Assembly: GCF_001981305.1 (NCBI RefSeq)
Contig: NZ_MSCW01000008.1
Coordinates: forward strand, 276,298-340,297
Origin: Marinobacter lutaoensis
GTDB lineage: Bacteria; Pseudomonadota; Gammaproteobacteria; Pseudomonadales; Oleiphilaceae
Length of the DNA stretch: 64,000 bases
Direction: 5' to 3'
Shown here: one piece after another, positions 10,513 through 19,390 of the stretch
How positions within the stretch are numbered: the first letter of the stretch is position 1
Layout: every line of letters starts with the position of its first letter
The notes under the pieces: model-generated
Told to the model about the DNA's origin: nothing
The model's input: the letters and a program-made list of their open reading frames with translations, nothing else
The model's database searches: none
Position numbers and translations under genes: made by a program

Positions 10513-11739
10513 ATGGCCGATGTTCCCAACCGCGACAGCACGCCTGAAAAGCCCCGCAAGGTGAAGTACCGCAAGGCCAAGGCGAGCTGGAATCCGGCGA
10601 TGCAGGCGGTTCCGGTCTCGGGAATTCGCCGGCTGGTGAATATGGCGGCCACCATGAAGGATGTGATCCATCTGTCCATTGGCCAGCCGGATCAGCCGAC
10701 CCCCAGGCACATCGTCGACGCCTACATCGATGCCCTCAACGCCGGCCAGACCGGCTATACCATGGACGCCGGGCTGCCGGAGCTGCTGGTGGCCCTGCGC
10801 GACTACTACGGGCGCCGTTACAACCGCAAGCTCACCCGGGACAATATTCTGATCACCAGCGGCGCCACCGAAGCCATGTACCTGGCGCTGTCGGCGACCT
10901 CGGCGCCGGGCCGGCAGTTCATTGTCACCGACCCGTCGTTCCTGCTGTATGCGCCCCTGATCCGCATGAACGGCGGCGAGGTGAAGTATGTGCCCACCCG
11001 GGCCGAGAATCAGCATCAGTTGGACCCGGACGAGGTGATCCGGGCCATGGGGCCACGCACGTTCGCGCTGGTGCTGAACAACCCCAACAACCCCACCGGC
11101 GCCGTGTACCCCCGCAGCACGGTGGAAACCATTCTGGAGGAATGCGCCTACCGTGGCATCCAGGTGTACGCGGACGAGGTTTACGACCACCTTATTTTCG
11201 ATGACGACGATTTTGCCAGTGTCCTGAACTGCTCGGTCGACCTGGACAACATCATGTGTATCAGCAGCTTCTCCAAGACCTACAGCATGGCCGGGCTGCG
11301 GGTGGGCTGGGTCATCTCCAGCCAGGCGGCGATCAAGTCACTGCGCCGCTATCACATGTTTACCACATCGGTGGCCAATACCCCGGCCCAGTATGCCGGC
11401 GTCGCCGCGCTCACCGGCGATCAGCAGTGCGTGCGGGACATGGTGAATGTGTATCGGGAGCGGCGGGACAAGGTGGTGGAGCTGATTGACCAGACACCGT
11501 ACCTGACCGGCTACAAACCCGGGGGCGCCTTCTTCGCGTTTCCGGATCTGCCGCCGAACGTGGACGGCTCCGACCTGGCCCTGCGCATGCTCAAGGAAAC
11601 GGGCGTGTGTGTGGTGCCCGGCGATGCCTTCGGGGAAGCCTGTACCAACGCCCTGCGGATCAGTTTTTCAACCACCTGCGAGCGGCTGGAAGACGCGTTT
11701 GACCGCATCATTCCCTGGATGGCCAAGCAGCCCTTCTGA
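10513..11739 (+). CDS. Class I/II pyridoxal-phosphate aminotransferase
   Basis: A 408-residue fold-type I aminotransferase. NNPNNPTGAVY binds cofactor and substrate carboxylate, ADEVYDHL holds the Asp and Tyr that contact the pyridine ring, SSFSKTYSMAGLRVGW carries the Schiff-base lysine, and the C-terminal LRISFSTT gives the carboxylate-binding Arg. It belongs to the aspartate-type Ib group, whose members vary in substrate. ATG 10513 has AAGGAGGGA directly upstream; an upstream extension of the frame to 10384 looks non-coding. The first 20 residues are basic and rich in Lys. It is probably cytosolic. Confidence 0.9.
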   Translation: MADVPNRDSTPEKPRKVKYRKAKASWNPAMQAVPVSGIRRLVNMAATMKDVIHLSIGQPDQPTPRHIVDAYIDALNAGQTGYTMDAGLPELLVALRDYYGRRYNRKLTRDNILITSGATEAMYLALSATSAPGRQFIVTDPSFLLYAPLIRMNGGEVKYVPTRAENQHQLDPDEVIRAMGPRTFALVLNNPNNPTGAVYPRSTVETILEECAYRGIQVYADEVYDHLIFDDDDFASVLNCSVDLDNIMCISSFSKTYSMAGLRVGWVISSQAAIKSLRRYHMFTTSVANTPAQYAGVAALTGDQQCVRDMVNVYRERRDKVVELIDQTPYLTGYKPGGAFFAFPDLPPNVDGSDLALRMLKETGVCVVPGDAFGEACTNALRISFSTTCERLEDAFDRIIPWMAKQPF

Positions 11740-11834
11740 CGGCGAATCCTGTCCATTCCGTAACCCCGGGCAGGCTTGTTCGCCGGCGCCGGCTGGCGCA
11801 GGATAGGGGTGTCCCCAGAAGGAATCGACCGACT

Positions 11835-12407
11835 ATGAAACGACTTCAGCCCCTTGGCCTGTGGCTGCTGCTGGCGTGCCTGTCCGCGCTGGCCGGCGGC
11901 TGTGCCAGCTTCTCCCCCTACAGCATTTCCGAACGCGAACTGGAGCGCCATCTGCAGGATGTGGTGGCGGATTTCGACCGGCAGCAGCTGCAAAGCGGCT
12001 CGCCCCTTAGCGTCAGCCTGGACGATGCCGACATCACCCTGGGCCCCGATGGTCGTGAGGTGGCGGTGATCGAGGTCCGCGGTCAGGTGGCGCTCAACGC
12101 CCTGATGACCCGGTTGCCGGTGGATATCGAGCTGAAAGTGGAGGGGGCTCCGGTGTACGACCGGGAGCAGAAAGCCATTTACATCCGCCGCCTGCGGTTG
12201 CTCAACAGCCGCGTCGATTCGCCGCTGTTCTCCGGTGACTTGGCGCCGGTCACCGACAATGTCATGCGACTGGTGGCGCAGATGCTGGAGACCATGCCCG
12301 TGTACCGGCTGGATGACAGCAGTCTGGCGCAGCGGATGCTGGGCATGGCTCCGGTGGCGGTCCGGGTGGCGCCCGGTCGCCTGGAGCTGGTGATGGACGA
12401 CCAATGA
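11835..12407 (+). CDS. DUF1439 (YceB-like) lipoprotein
   Basis: A 190-residue secreted lipoprotein. It has a basic start, a hydrophobic stretch and a lipobox LAGGC near residue 24, so the mature protein is anchored by an acylated Cys. The remainder, with YSISERELERHL and alternating beta-like segments, fits the DUF1439 family, related to lipid-binding tubular folds. Function in the envelope is unknown. Asp is not at position +2 of the mature protein (Ala is), which in enterobacterial rules favours outer-membrane sorting. It lies between an aminotransferase gene and a convergent hairpin. Confidence 0.82.
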   Translation: MKRLQPLGLWLLLACLSALAGGCASFSPYSISERELERHLQDVVADFDRQQLQSGSPLSVSLDDADITLGPDGREVAVIEVRGQVALNALMTRLPVDIELKVEGAPVYDREQKAIYIRRLRLLNSRVDSPLFSGDLAPVTDNVMRLVAQMLETMPVYRLDDSSLAQRMLGMAPVAVRVAPGRLELVMDDQ

Positions 12408-12408
12408 C

Positions 12409-12430
12409 GGCAGGCCCGGTGGGGCCTGCC
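12409..12430. terminator. Bidirectional hairpin between convergent genes
   Basis: GGCAGGCCC (12409-12417) pairs exactly with GGGCCTGCC (12422-12430) over a 4-base loop, in the 34-bp gap between the lipoprotein gene and the class III aminotransferase gene. It could end transcription from both sides. Confidence 0.55.
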
Positions 12431-12441
12431 CCGGGGCCTCA

Positions 12442-13701
12442 TCAGGCGGTGGCTTTCAGCGCCTCTTCGAAAATGCCGGTGGCCTCGTCGATCTGTTGCT
12501 GGTTGACGATCAGCGGCGGCAGCCAGCGGATGATTTCCTGGTAGGCACCGCAGCGCAGCATCAGCAGTCCCCGTTGTTCGCATGCCTTGAGGATCCTGCC
12601 GGCCCGGTCGCCATCGGGATGGCCATCCCGGTGCATGACCACCCCCTGCATCAGTCCCTTGCCCCGAACGTCCGCCATTTCCGGGTAGTCTTTCTTCAGG
12701 GCATGCAGGTTATCCCGCAGCCGCCGGCCCATGGTCTCGGCGTTTGCCACCAGGCCTTCCTCCCGGATCACCTCGATGGTGGCGATGGCCGCGGCCGCCG
12801 CCACTGCGTTGCCACCGTAGGTGCCACCCTGGGAGCCGGGCCAGCCTTTCGCCATGGTCTCTTCGGCGGCGGCCAGGGCTGAGATCGGGAAGCCGCTGGC
12901 GAGCCCCTTGGCGATCATGATGGCGTCCGGGGTCACGCCGAAATGCTGGTGGGCCCAGAATTTGCCAGAGCGGCCGAAGCCCGCCTGGACCTCATCGAAC
13001 ACCAGAAGAATGCCATGGGCGTCGCAGCGCTCCCGCAGCCCCTGCATGAACCGGGTGTTCGCGGGCACATAGCCGCCTTCGCCTTGGATCGGTTCGATCA
13101 GCATGGCGGCGGTTTCCTTGGGCGCGGAGTAGGTTACGAAAATCCGGTCCAGTTCCTTCAGGCAGAAATCGGTCGCCTCGTCCTCGCTCCAGCCGTAATG
13201 GAATGCATTGGGAAAGGGGGCCACCACCACCCCGCCCATCATCGGGCTGACACCGGCGCGCAGGCCGACACTGGAGGTGGTCAGGGACAGCGAGCCCATG
13301 GTACGGCCGTGGAAGCCGCCGTGGAACACGATCAGATTGGGCCGCCCGGTGGCTTGACGCACCAGCCGGATGGCGGCTTCCGCCACCTCGGTGCCGGCAT
13401 TGGAGAAAAAGAAGGCGTCCAGCGGGTCAGGGGTCAGTTCTCCCAGTTTTTCGGCCAGCTCCGGCAGGCGCGGGTTCATCACCGTGGTGGCCTGGGCATG
13501 GATCATGGTGGCCACCTGTTTCTGGGCGGCGGCCACCACTTTCGGATGACAATGGCCAGTACTGGTCACGCCGATGCCGGAGGTGAAATCCAGATAACGG
13601 TTGCCCTGGGGGTCGAGAATGTAGGCACCTTCGCCTTTGGCGGCGGTAATGCCGGTGGCCTGCTTGAGCAGGGGGGACAGTTTTCCCTTGTGGTCGGTCA
13701 C
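12442..13701 (-). CDS. Class III aminotransferase
   Basis: A 419-residue class III (omega) aminotransferase, of the kind that uses 4-aminobutyrate, acetylornithine or related amines. FFSNAGTEVAEAAIRLVRQATGR is the cofactor phosphate region in part, FHGGFHGRT stacks on the ring, FDEVQAGFGRSG holds the conserved Asp, and MIAKGLASGFP the Schiff-base Lys. The start is GTG at 13701, with GGGAGG upstream. It lies 43 bp after the stop of an isocitrate/tartrate-type dehydrogenase on the same strand, so both probably serve one pathway of a hydroxy or amino acid. 4-aminobutyrate transaminase is possible, but the substrate is not settled. Confidence 0.88.
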   Translation of the reverse strand: MTDHKGKLSPLLKQATGITAAKGEGAYILDPQGNRYLDFTSGIGVTSTGHCHPKVVAAAQKQVATMIHAQATTVMNPRLPELAEKLGELTPDPLDAFFFSNAGTEVAEAAIRLVRQATGRPNLIVFHGGFHGRTMGSLSLTTSSVGLRAGVSPMMGGVVVAPFPNAFHYGWSEDEATDFCLKELDRIFVTYSAPKETAAMLIEPIQGEGGYVPANTRFMQGLRERCDAHGILLVFDEVQAGFGRSGKFWAHQHFGVTPDAIMIAKGLASGFPISALAAAEETMAKGWPGSQGGTYGGNAVAAAAAIATIEVIREEGLVANAETMGRRLRDNLHALKKDYPEMADVRGKGLMQGVVMHRDGHPDGDRAGRILKACEQRGLLMLRCGAYQEIIRWLPPLIVNQQQIDEATGIFEEALKATA

Positions 13702-13744
13702 GATGCACCTCCCGAGGTGAGTGAATGGCTCCTCCCCAGCCTAG

Positions 13745-14899
13745 TCATGGCTGCAGGCGTTTACAAATGGCCTCGCCGATGTCGTGGGTGCCCCGGGGGG
13801 TGCCGCCGTGTTGTTCCAGATCGGCCGCTACGGCATCGAACAGCTCTCGGCCGGCACTGGCGAGGGCCGGGTCCTTGCGGGCAAGCCATTCCAGCATGCG
13901 GGCGGTGGTCAGCAGCATGGCGGTGGGATCGGCGATGCCCTGTCCGGCAATGTCCGGCGCGCTGCCGTGCGTGGGTTCGAACATGGAGGGGACGGTCGGA
14001 TCGGTGGGATTGAGATTGCAGGACGGCGCGACGCCCATGCCGCCGGACAACACCGCCGCCAGGTCGGTCAGGATATCGCCCTGAAGATTGCTGGCCACCA
14101 CCACGTCGAAACGCCACGGACTCTGAACGAATTTCATGCAGGCGGCATCCACCAGCTCATGGTGCGTGGCGACGTCCGGATACTCCCGGGCCACCGTTTC
14201 GAACACCTCGGTGTACAGGTCGCCCCAGTGGCCCAGGGCATTGCGTTTGGTGATCAGGCAGACCTGGCTTTCACACACCCGGCCGTCGTGGGTCTGGAAG
14301 GTCCGGGTCCGCGACTGCCGAACCCGGTCCTCGGCGCGCAGGCGAGCCTGCTCGAAGCCATAGCGAATGATCCGCTCGGTGGCCCGGTAGGTGAACACTT
14401 CCACCTGGGTCGCCACTTCATCGGGCGTCCCCTTGCGCAGGCGGCCACCCTGGCCGACGTACTCGCCCTCGCTGTTCTCGCGAATCACCAGCATGTCGAC
14501 GTCCCGGGCCCGGTCATCGGCCAAGTACTGGCGAGCGCCCTTGAGCAGCCGGGCCGGGCGTTCGCACACCCACTGGTCGAAGCCCTTACGCAGCGCCAGC
14601 AGCGGCGCCAGGGACTCACTGTCCGGCAACAGATAACGTTCCGGATCATCCGCCGGTCCGGGGTCACCGAGGGCGCCGAGCAGGATGGCGTCGAACTCAC
14701 GGAGCTGGTCGAGGGCATCCTGGGGCCAGCAGACTCCGTGTTCCTGATGCCAGGCATGGGACGGCCAGGGAAAGCGGGTCCATTCCAGATTCAGCCGATG
14801 CTTTGCCCGCAGGACTTCGAGGCAACGGATGGCTTCGGCCATCACTTCCGGGCCGATGCCGTCGCCTGGGGTAACCGCGATGCGGGTGGGGTGCGCCAT
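13745..14899 (-). CDS. Isocitrate/isopropylmalate/tartrate dehydrogenase family protein
   Basis: A 384-residue NAD-dependent beta-decarboxylating dehydrogenase. GDGIGPEV near the N-terminus, ENSEGEYVGQGG, then DVVVASNLQGDILTDLAA (metal-binding Asp residues) and EPTHGSAPDIAGQGIADP match the family. Tartrate dehydrogenase/D-malate dehydrogenase members are the closest in wording, but the substrate arm cannot be assigned with certainty; leucine genes (leuC, leuD) are absent nearby, which argues against LeuB. The ATG at 14899 is preceded by AGAGGAGT. The likely cotranscribed partner is the class III aminotransferase downstream. Confidence 0.85.
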   Translation of the reverse strand: MAHPTRIAVTPGDGIGPEVMAEAIRCLEVLRAKHRLNLEWTRFPWPSHAWHQEHGVCWPQDALDQLREFDAILLGALGDPGPADDPERYLLPDSESLAPLLALRKGFDQWVCERPARLLKGARQYLADDRARDVDMLVIRENSEGEYVGQGGRLRKGTPDEVATQVEVFTYRATERIIRYGFEQARLRAEDRVRQSRTRTFQTHDGRVCESQVCLITKRNALGHWGDLYTEVFETVAREYPDVATHHELVDAACMKFVQSPWRFDVVVASNLQGDILTDLAAVLSGGMGVAPSCNLNPTDPTVPSMFEPTHGSAPDIAGQGIADPTAMLLTTARMLEWLARKDPALASAGRELFDAVAADLEQHGGTPRGTHDIGEAICKRLQP

Positions 14900-15000
14900 G
14901 GCGGGGACTCCTCTTTCAGTGAAACAGCCGGTCAACAACACACCCAGTGTAGTTGCGTGTCCGTGAGTTGCCAGCCGGGCCGGTGCCCCGTGCCGGGTAT

Positions 15001-15029
15001 TTTACCGGCGCCTCCCGGGCAGCTATAGT
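15001..15029 (+). promoter_or_regulatory. Candidate sigma-70 promoter for the EAL gene
   Basis: TTTACC at 15001-15006 and TATAGT at 15024-15029, separated by 17 bp, match the -35 and -10 consensus at 4/6 and 5/6 positions. They lie about 64 bp before the EAL gene start. Confidence 0.4.
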
Positions 15030-15092
15030 CAGGGGCAGACGGCCGGCCTTGCCCGGGGGCCCGTATGTGTTGACGACCTGTTGGAGGAACGC

Positions 15093-15869
15093 GTGAGTCG
15101 ACCCACCGCACTGTTCGATGAGTCCCACTGCGACAGCTGCGCCTGTGGTGACGGGCTCGATTTTTCCTTCAGCTTTGCGTTCCAGCCGATCGTCGATGTC
15201 TCCACCGCTTCGGTGTATGCCTATGAAGCCCTGGTTCGGGGGCCGGCGGGGGAGCCGGCGTCGACGGTTCTGGCCCGGGTCGACGATGGCAACCGCTATG
15301 CCTTCGATCAGGTTTGCCGGGTCAAGGCCGTCAAACTGGCCGCTCGGCTGGGAATGTCAGCGAAACTCAGCATCAACTTCATGCCGAACGCGGTGTACCG
15401 GGCCGAGTACTGCATTCGTACCACACTGGCCGCAGCCAGAACCTACCACTTTGATACCCGGCAGATTATTTTCGAAATCGTCGAGAGCGAGGAGCTGTCG
15501 TCCGTTGACCATTTGGTGGACATCGTAGAAACCTACCAGAACATGGGGTTCCTGACGGCGATCGACGATTTTGGCGCGGGATACTCCCGTTTCAACCTTC
15601 TGGTTGCCCGGCCCCCGGACCTAGTGAAGCTGGACATGGCGCTGATTCGTAACATCGACCGTGACCCGAATAAGCAAGCGGTGGTTGCGGGCATGATCAC
15701 GATGATGACGGCGCTGGGGGGTGATATCATCGCCGAAGGCGTGGAAACCCGGGAAGAGTATGCTTGGCTGCGTGCCCGGGGGATCCACCTGTTCCAGGGA
15801 TACCTGTTCGCCAAGCCGGGCTTTGAGTCGCTGCCGGAACCGGTCATCCCCGACCAACCCTCCATTTGA
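15093..15869 (+). CDS. EAL-domain c-di-GMP phosphodiesterase with Cys-rich N-terminus
   Basis: A 258-residue protein made almost wholly of one EAL domain, which hydrolyses c-di-GMP. All the usual active-site elements are visible: EALVRG, Asn in INFMPN, Glu in FEIVES, the DDFGAGYS loop, Lys in VKLDM, AEGVE and LFQGYLFAKP. So activity is likely. The short N-terminal tail carries H12, C13, C16 and C18, a cluster that could bind metal or sense redox state. GTG 15093 is chosen because GGAGG lies 6 bp upstream; a TTG at 15081 overlaps that site. No sensor domain is fused. Confidence 0.9.
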   Translation: MSRPTALFDESHCDSCACGDGLDFSFSFAFQPIVDVSTASVYAYEALVRGPAGEPASTVLARVDDGNRYAFDQVCRVKAVKLAARLGMSAKLSINFMPNAVYRAEYCIRTTLAAARTYHFDTRQIIFEIVESEELSSVDHLVDIVETYQNMGFLTAIDDFGAGYSRFNLLVARPPDLVKLDMALIRNIDRDPNKQAVVAGMITMMTALGGDIIAEGVETREEYAWLRARGIHLFQGYLFAKPGFESLPEPVIPDQPSI

Positions 15870-15887
15870 CCTGCACAGGACATTGCC

Positions 15888-16244
15888 TTGCTGTACCGCA
15901 TCATCACCGTTATCGGTGCCCTGGTTTTCGTCATTGCGCTGTTTGCGCTGATCTGGTTCTTCTGCCGAAAATTCCTGGAGCATCACGGCGTCACCGACCA
16001 GGTGTCCGACCGGGCCACGGTGCTGGCAACCTGGACGTTCGCCGGCGTCAGTGTCGGTTTGGTGTTCGCAGTGGTGGGGGCCTTCGTGCTCGGCCCTTGG
16101 GCGTTCTACCGGACCCTGCGAGGGCATGACGTGGACGTATCCGATGGCGCGGCGATCTGGTGGGGCTTCGGCATTGTCGCCGCCGCCCTGGGACTCACGG
16201 CCGCCGGTTTCCTGGGATTCCTGAAGCTGGTGGGTGCTTACTGA
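15888..16244 (+). CDS. Small three-helix inner-membrane protein, unknown
   Basis: A 118-residue protein I do not recognise. Three hydrophobic segments stand out, near residues 4-26, 46-72 and 89-116, joined by a basic loop after helix 1 (CRKFLEHHG). It probably starts at TTG 15888, with AGGA 7 bp before it. It follows the EAL gene by 18 bp, so the two are likely cotranscribed, and its last 7 bases overlap the convergent LysR gene. A link with c-di-GMP signalling is only suggested by position. Confidence 0.65.
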   Translation: MLYRIITVIGALVFVIALFALIWFFCRKFLEHHGVTDQVSDRATVLATWTFAGVSVGLVFAVVGAFVLGPWAFYRTLRGHDVDVSDGAAIWWGFGIVAAALGLTAAGFLGFLKLVGAY

Positions 16245-17134
16245 CTGATGGCCTTGAGCTGGTCCCGGAACCAGACCAGCGCCGGTTCCCGCTCATAGGC
16301 CATGTGCCAGTAGAGATGAACGTCGATGGCCGGCAGTTCCGCCGGGGGCGCCATGATGGCGATCCGGGCGTGTTCCGACAGCAGGCGGGCGTAGGTTTCC
16401 GGCATGGTCAGCAGCAGGTCGGTTTCCTCGATGACCCGACAGGCGGCGAAATAGTGCTGGCAGCGCAGCCGGATGTCACGGTGTACTCCGAGCCGTGACA
16501 GCTCGAAGTCCTCAAGGCCCGGCCCTTCGGTACGTGACGACACCAGCACGTGGCGGGCGGCCAGATACCCTTCCATATCCAGCCCCTGCCTGGCCAGGGG
16601 GTGATCCTGTCGCGCCAGCACCACCAGCCGGTCCCGGCGCAGCCGTTCATGACCGGTCTGGCTGCTGACCGGCAACAGCACATCCACCGCGAAATCCAAC
16701 TTGCCGGCCGCCAGTTGGGTTTCCATCTCGCGACGGGCAACGCGCTGGGAAACGATGTCCAGTTCCGGGTAGGGCGCCAGCCGCTTCATCAGCTGGGGCA
16801 GGAACGTGGATTCCAGAATGTCACGCAGCCCCAGCGAATAGGTCTTGCGCTGGGTGGCCGGATCGAAGGCATGAAACTGGTTCACCGCGCTCTGGATCTG
16901 GGTCAGTCCCGGGCGCATGGACTCCAGAAACCGCCGCGCCAGCGGTGTCGGAACCATGCGGTTGCCCTGGCGGGTGAACAGTGGGTCGTTGAAATGCTCG
17001 CGCAGCCGGGCCAGCGAGTGGCTGACTGCCGGCTGGGTCAGGTGCAGTGCCTTGGCGGCCCGGGTCAGGCTGCCTTCCCGGTAAATGGTGTCGAATACGT
17101 GCAGCAGGTTCAGGTCCAGGCGGTTCGTAGCCAT
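16238..17134 (-). CDS. LysR-family transcriptional regulator
   Basis: A 298-residue LysR regulator. The N-terminal winged helix (residues about 6-65: LLHVFDTIYREGSLTRAAKA, then TQPAVSHSLARLR) is typical, and the C-terminal two-lobe domain binds an effector. NDPLFTRQG and VPTPLA resemble the NodD/PcpR-like subgroup. It is transcribed away from the acyl-CoA dehydrogenase operon, with a repeat-rich operator between them, so it most likely controls that operon and itself. The inducer would be an acid or acyl-CoA from that pathway, which is inference. Confidence 0.92.
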   Translation of the reverse strand: MATNRLDLNLLHVFDTIYREGSLTRAAKALHLTQPAVSHSLARLREHFNDPLFTRQGNRMVPTPLARRFLESMRPGLTQIQSAVNQFHAFDPATQRKTYSLGLRDILESTFLPQLMKRLAPYPELDIVSQRVARREMETQLAAGKLDFAVDVLLPVSSQTGHERLRRDRLVVLARQDHPLARQGLDMEGYLAARHVLVSSRTEGPGLEDFELSRLGVHRDIRLRCQHYFAACRVIEETDLLLTMPETYARLLSEHARIAIMAPPAELPAIDVHLYWHMAYEREPALVWFRDQLKAISQ

Positions 17135-17152
17135 GGCATTGCACCTCTATGG

Positions 17153-17180
17153 ATAAGTACAGCTTATGATAAACGATAAG
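17153..17180. promoter_or_regulatory. Probable LysR operator with three inverted arms
   Basis: ATAAG (17153-17157), CTTAT (17163-17167) and ATAAG (17176-17180) form two overlapping palindromes with 5- and 8-bp spacers, between the LysR gene and the divergent operon. Such paired dyads fit LysR activator sites, though the exact T-N11-A box is not proven. Confidence 0.5.
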
Positions 17181-17260
17181 AATAATTCAGTCGCGTAATA
17201 ACTGTGTCCCCCCTAGACTGGGACCATTCTTGTGGCGGTTCACGATCAGCGAGGTTCGGT

Positions 17261-18472
17261 ATGGATTTCAACATGTCTGACAGGGGGCAGGACTACCTGG
17301 GACGGGTCAAACGGTTCATGAAGGAGGAAATCCTTCCGGTGGAGGAGGCGTATCACCGGGAACTGGCGTCCCTCGAGAACCGCTGGGTGGTGCTTCCGGT
17401 TATTCGCGAACTCAAGGCAAAAGCCAAGGCCCAGGGCCTTTGGAACCTGTTCTTCCCGGACGACACCTACGGCTGCGGTCTGCTCAATTCCGATTACGCC
17501 CTGATTGCCGAGGAAACCGGACGCAGCTTCATCGCCCCGGAAATCTTCAACTGCAACGCGCCGGACACCGGCAACATGGAAGTGCTGATCCACTACGGCT
17601 CCGAGCAGCAGAAAGAACAGTGGCTCAAACCGCTGCTGGCCGGCGAGATTCGATCCGCCTTTTGCATGACTGAACCGGAGGTGGCGTCCTCCGACGCCAC
17701 CAACATGAAAGCCACCGCTCTCATCGACGGCGACGAGGTCGTCCTCAACGGCCGCAAGTGGTGGAGTACCGGTATCGGCCATCCGGACTGCAAGGTGGCG
17801 ATCTTCATGGGCCTGACCGACCCTGACGCCCCCAAGCATCGCCGCCATTCCATGGTTCTGGTACCGCTGGACACCCCGGGCGTCAGGATTGAACGCATGT
17901 TGCCGGTGTTTGGTGCCTACGATGAACCTTACGGCCACGGCGTGGTGTCGTTCGAAGACGTCCGTCTGCCCAAGAGCGCCATCATTGCCGGCCCCGGCCG
18001 CGGGTTCGAAATCGCCCAGGGCCGCCTCGGCCCGGGGCGGGTGCACCATTGCATGCGGGCGATCGGCGCGGCGGAGCGCGCCTTGGAACTGATGATCAAA
18101 CGCGGCAACAGCCGCGAGGCGTTTGGCCGTCCGATCGCCAAACTGGGCGGCAATCCCGACATCATCGCCAACGCCCGGATGAGCATCGAGCAGGCGCGCC
18201 TGCTGACCCTCAAGTGCGCCTGGCTGTTGGACACCCAAGGCATCATGGGCGCGCTGCAGGAGGTTTCCATGATCAAGGCGGTGATCCCGCAGATGCTGCA
18301 AACCATTGTCGATCAAGCCATCCAGATCCACGGCGGGGGCGGTGTCAGCGACGACGATTTCCCGCTGACAGCCTTGTTTGCCTATGCTCGGGTATTGCGG
18401 CTGGCGGATGGCCCGGATGAAGTGCACCGGGCGATGGTGGCGCGGCTGGAGCTTCGTAAGTACCAAAATTGA
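17261..18472 (+). CDS. Acyl-CoA dehydrogenase, ACAD10/ACAD11-like
   Basis: A 403-residue FAD enzyme of the acyl-CoA dehydrogenase fold. CMTEPEVASSDATN forms part of the FAD and substrate site, GRKWWSTGIG follows, then RKYQN at the end; the stretch IQIHGGGGVSDDDFPL replaces the usual catalytic-loop wording of short-chain enzymes and is characteristic of the ACAD10/11 group. Proteins of that group act on 4-phosphorylated acyl-CoAs made by an APH-type kinase. Such a kinase is encoded three genes later in steps (19391). ATG 17261 has GAGG upstream. It is the first gene of a six-gene operon. Confidence 0.9.
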   Translation: MDFNMSDRGQDYLGRVKRFMKEEILPVEEAYHRELASLENRWVVLPVIRELKAKAKAQGLWNLFFPDDTYGCGLLNSDYALIAEETGRSFIAPEIFNCNAPDTGNMEVLIHYGSEQQKEQWLKPLLAGEIRSAFCMTEPEVASSDATNMKATALIDGDEVVLNGRKWWSTGIGHPDCKVAIFMGLTDPDAPKHRRHSMVLVPLDTPGVRIERMLPVFGAYDEPYGHGVVSFEDVRLPKSAIIAGPGRGFEIAQGRLGPGRVHHCMRAIGAAERALELMIKRGNSREAFGRPIAKLGGNPDIIANARMSIEQARLLTLKCAWLLDTQGIMGALQEVSMIKAVIPQMLQTIVDQAIQIHGGGGVSDDDFPLTALFAYARVLRLADGPDEVHRAMVARLELRKYQN

Positions 18473-18543
18473 GTGGAAGTGGATGGCGCTTCCGGCGTCC
18501 GCTCTTGCACAAAAATGACGTGACACGAAACGGTGACCACACG

Positions 18544-19362
18544 ATGACACAACGAATCTTTATCACGGGCGGCGCCTCAGGGCTCGGACGTGCCCTGGCG
18601 CTGCGCTACGCCAAAGACGGCGCGAAGGTCTGCATCGGCGACATTAACCCGGAGCAGGGCGCAGCGGTCGCGCAGGAAATCGGCAACGCCGGTGGTGAAG
18701 GCTATTTTGTCGAATGCGACGTTCGCCGCCTGACCGACTTTGAACGGGTGAGGGACGACCTCGTTCAGAAATGGGGCGGCGTGGATGTCGTGGTCAACAA
18801 CGCCGGCGTTGCCTCCGCCGGTGCCATTGAAGACACCACCATGGCCGACTGGGAGTGGATTCTGGACATCAACGTTCTGGGGGTCGTCCGGGGCTGCAAA
18901 GCCTTTACCCCCTTGTTTAAGGCCCAGGGGGCAGGCAGTTTCGTGAACATCGCCTCCATGGCCGGCCTGATGTTGGCCCCGCTGATGGCCAGCTATAACG
19001 TGTCCAAGGCCGGTGTGATCGCTCTGTCCGAGACCCTGAGCCAGGAGCTTCGGGATAACGGCATCCACGTCTGCTGCGTCTGCCCGGCGTTTTTCCAGAC
19101 CAACCTGACCCGCTCCATGCGCTCGGACATCCCCGGTGTCCAGCAGAACGTCAACAAACTGATGAAGCGCTCCAGCATCACCGCCGACGACGTCGCCGAG
19201 GACATTTATCGGGCCGTGCGGGATCGGGCTTTCTGGGTGCTGCCCCACGCCCGGGAGCGGCGCCTGTGGCGACTCAAGCGCCACGCGCCCCGGGCATTTG
19301 ACTGGTTGATGCACCAGGAAAGCAAACGCTGGATGAGCAAAATGGGCAAGGCGCGGGCCTGA
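18544..19362 (+). CDS. Short-chain dehydrogenase/reductase
   Basis: A 272-residue classical SDR. TGGASGLG binds the nucleotide, NNAGVA is the structural motif, Ser lies in NIASMAG and the catalytic YNVSK follows. The C-terminus is long and basic, with RERRLWRLKRHAPR, and may sit on the membrane. It acts within the acyl-CoA dehydrogenase operon, probably on a hydroxy- or oxoacyl intermediate; the P. putida levulinate operon also has an SDR beside its kinase and dehydrogenase. ATG 18544 has only a weak ribosome site, so coupling to upstream translation is possible. The gap to the preceding gene is 71 bp. Confidence 0.88.
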   Translation: MTQRIFITGGASGLGRALALRYAKDGAKVCIGDINPEQGAAVAQEIGNAGGEGYFVECDVRRLTDFERVRDDLVQKWGGVDVVVNNAGVASAGAIEDTTMADWEWILDINVLGVVRGCKAFTPLFKAQGAGSFVNIASMAGLMLAPLMASYNVSKAGVIALSETLSQELRDNGIHVCCVCPAFFQTNLTRSMRSDIPGVQQNVNKLMKRSSITADDVAEDIYRAVRDRAFWVLPHARERRLWRLKRHAPRAFDWLMHQESKRWMSKMGKARA

Positions 19363-19390
19363 GCACCGGACTGACCACAGGAGACAGACC

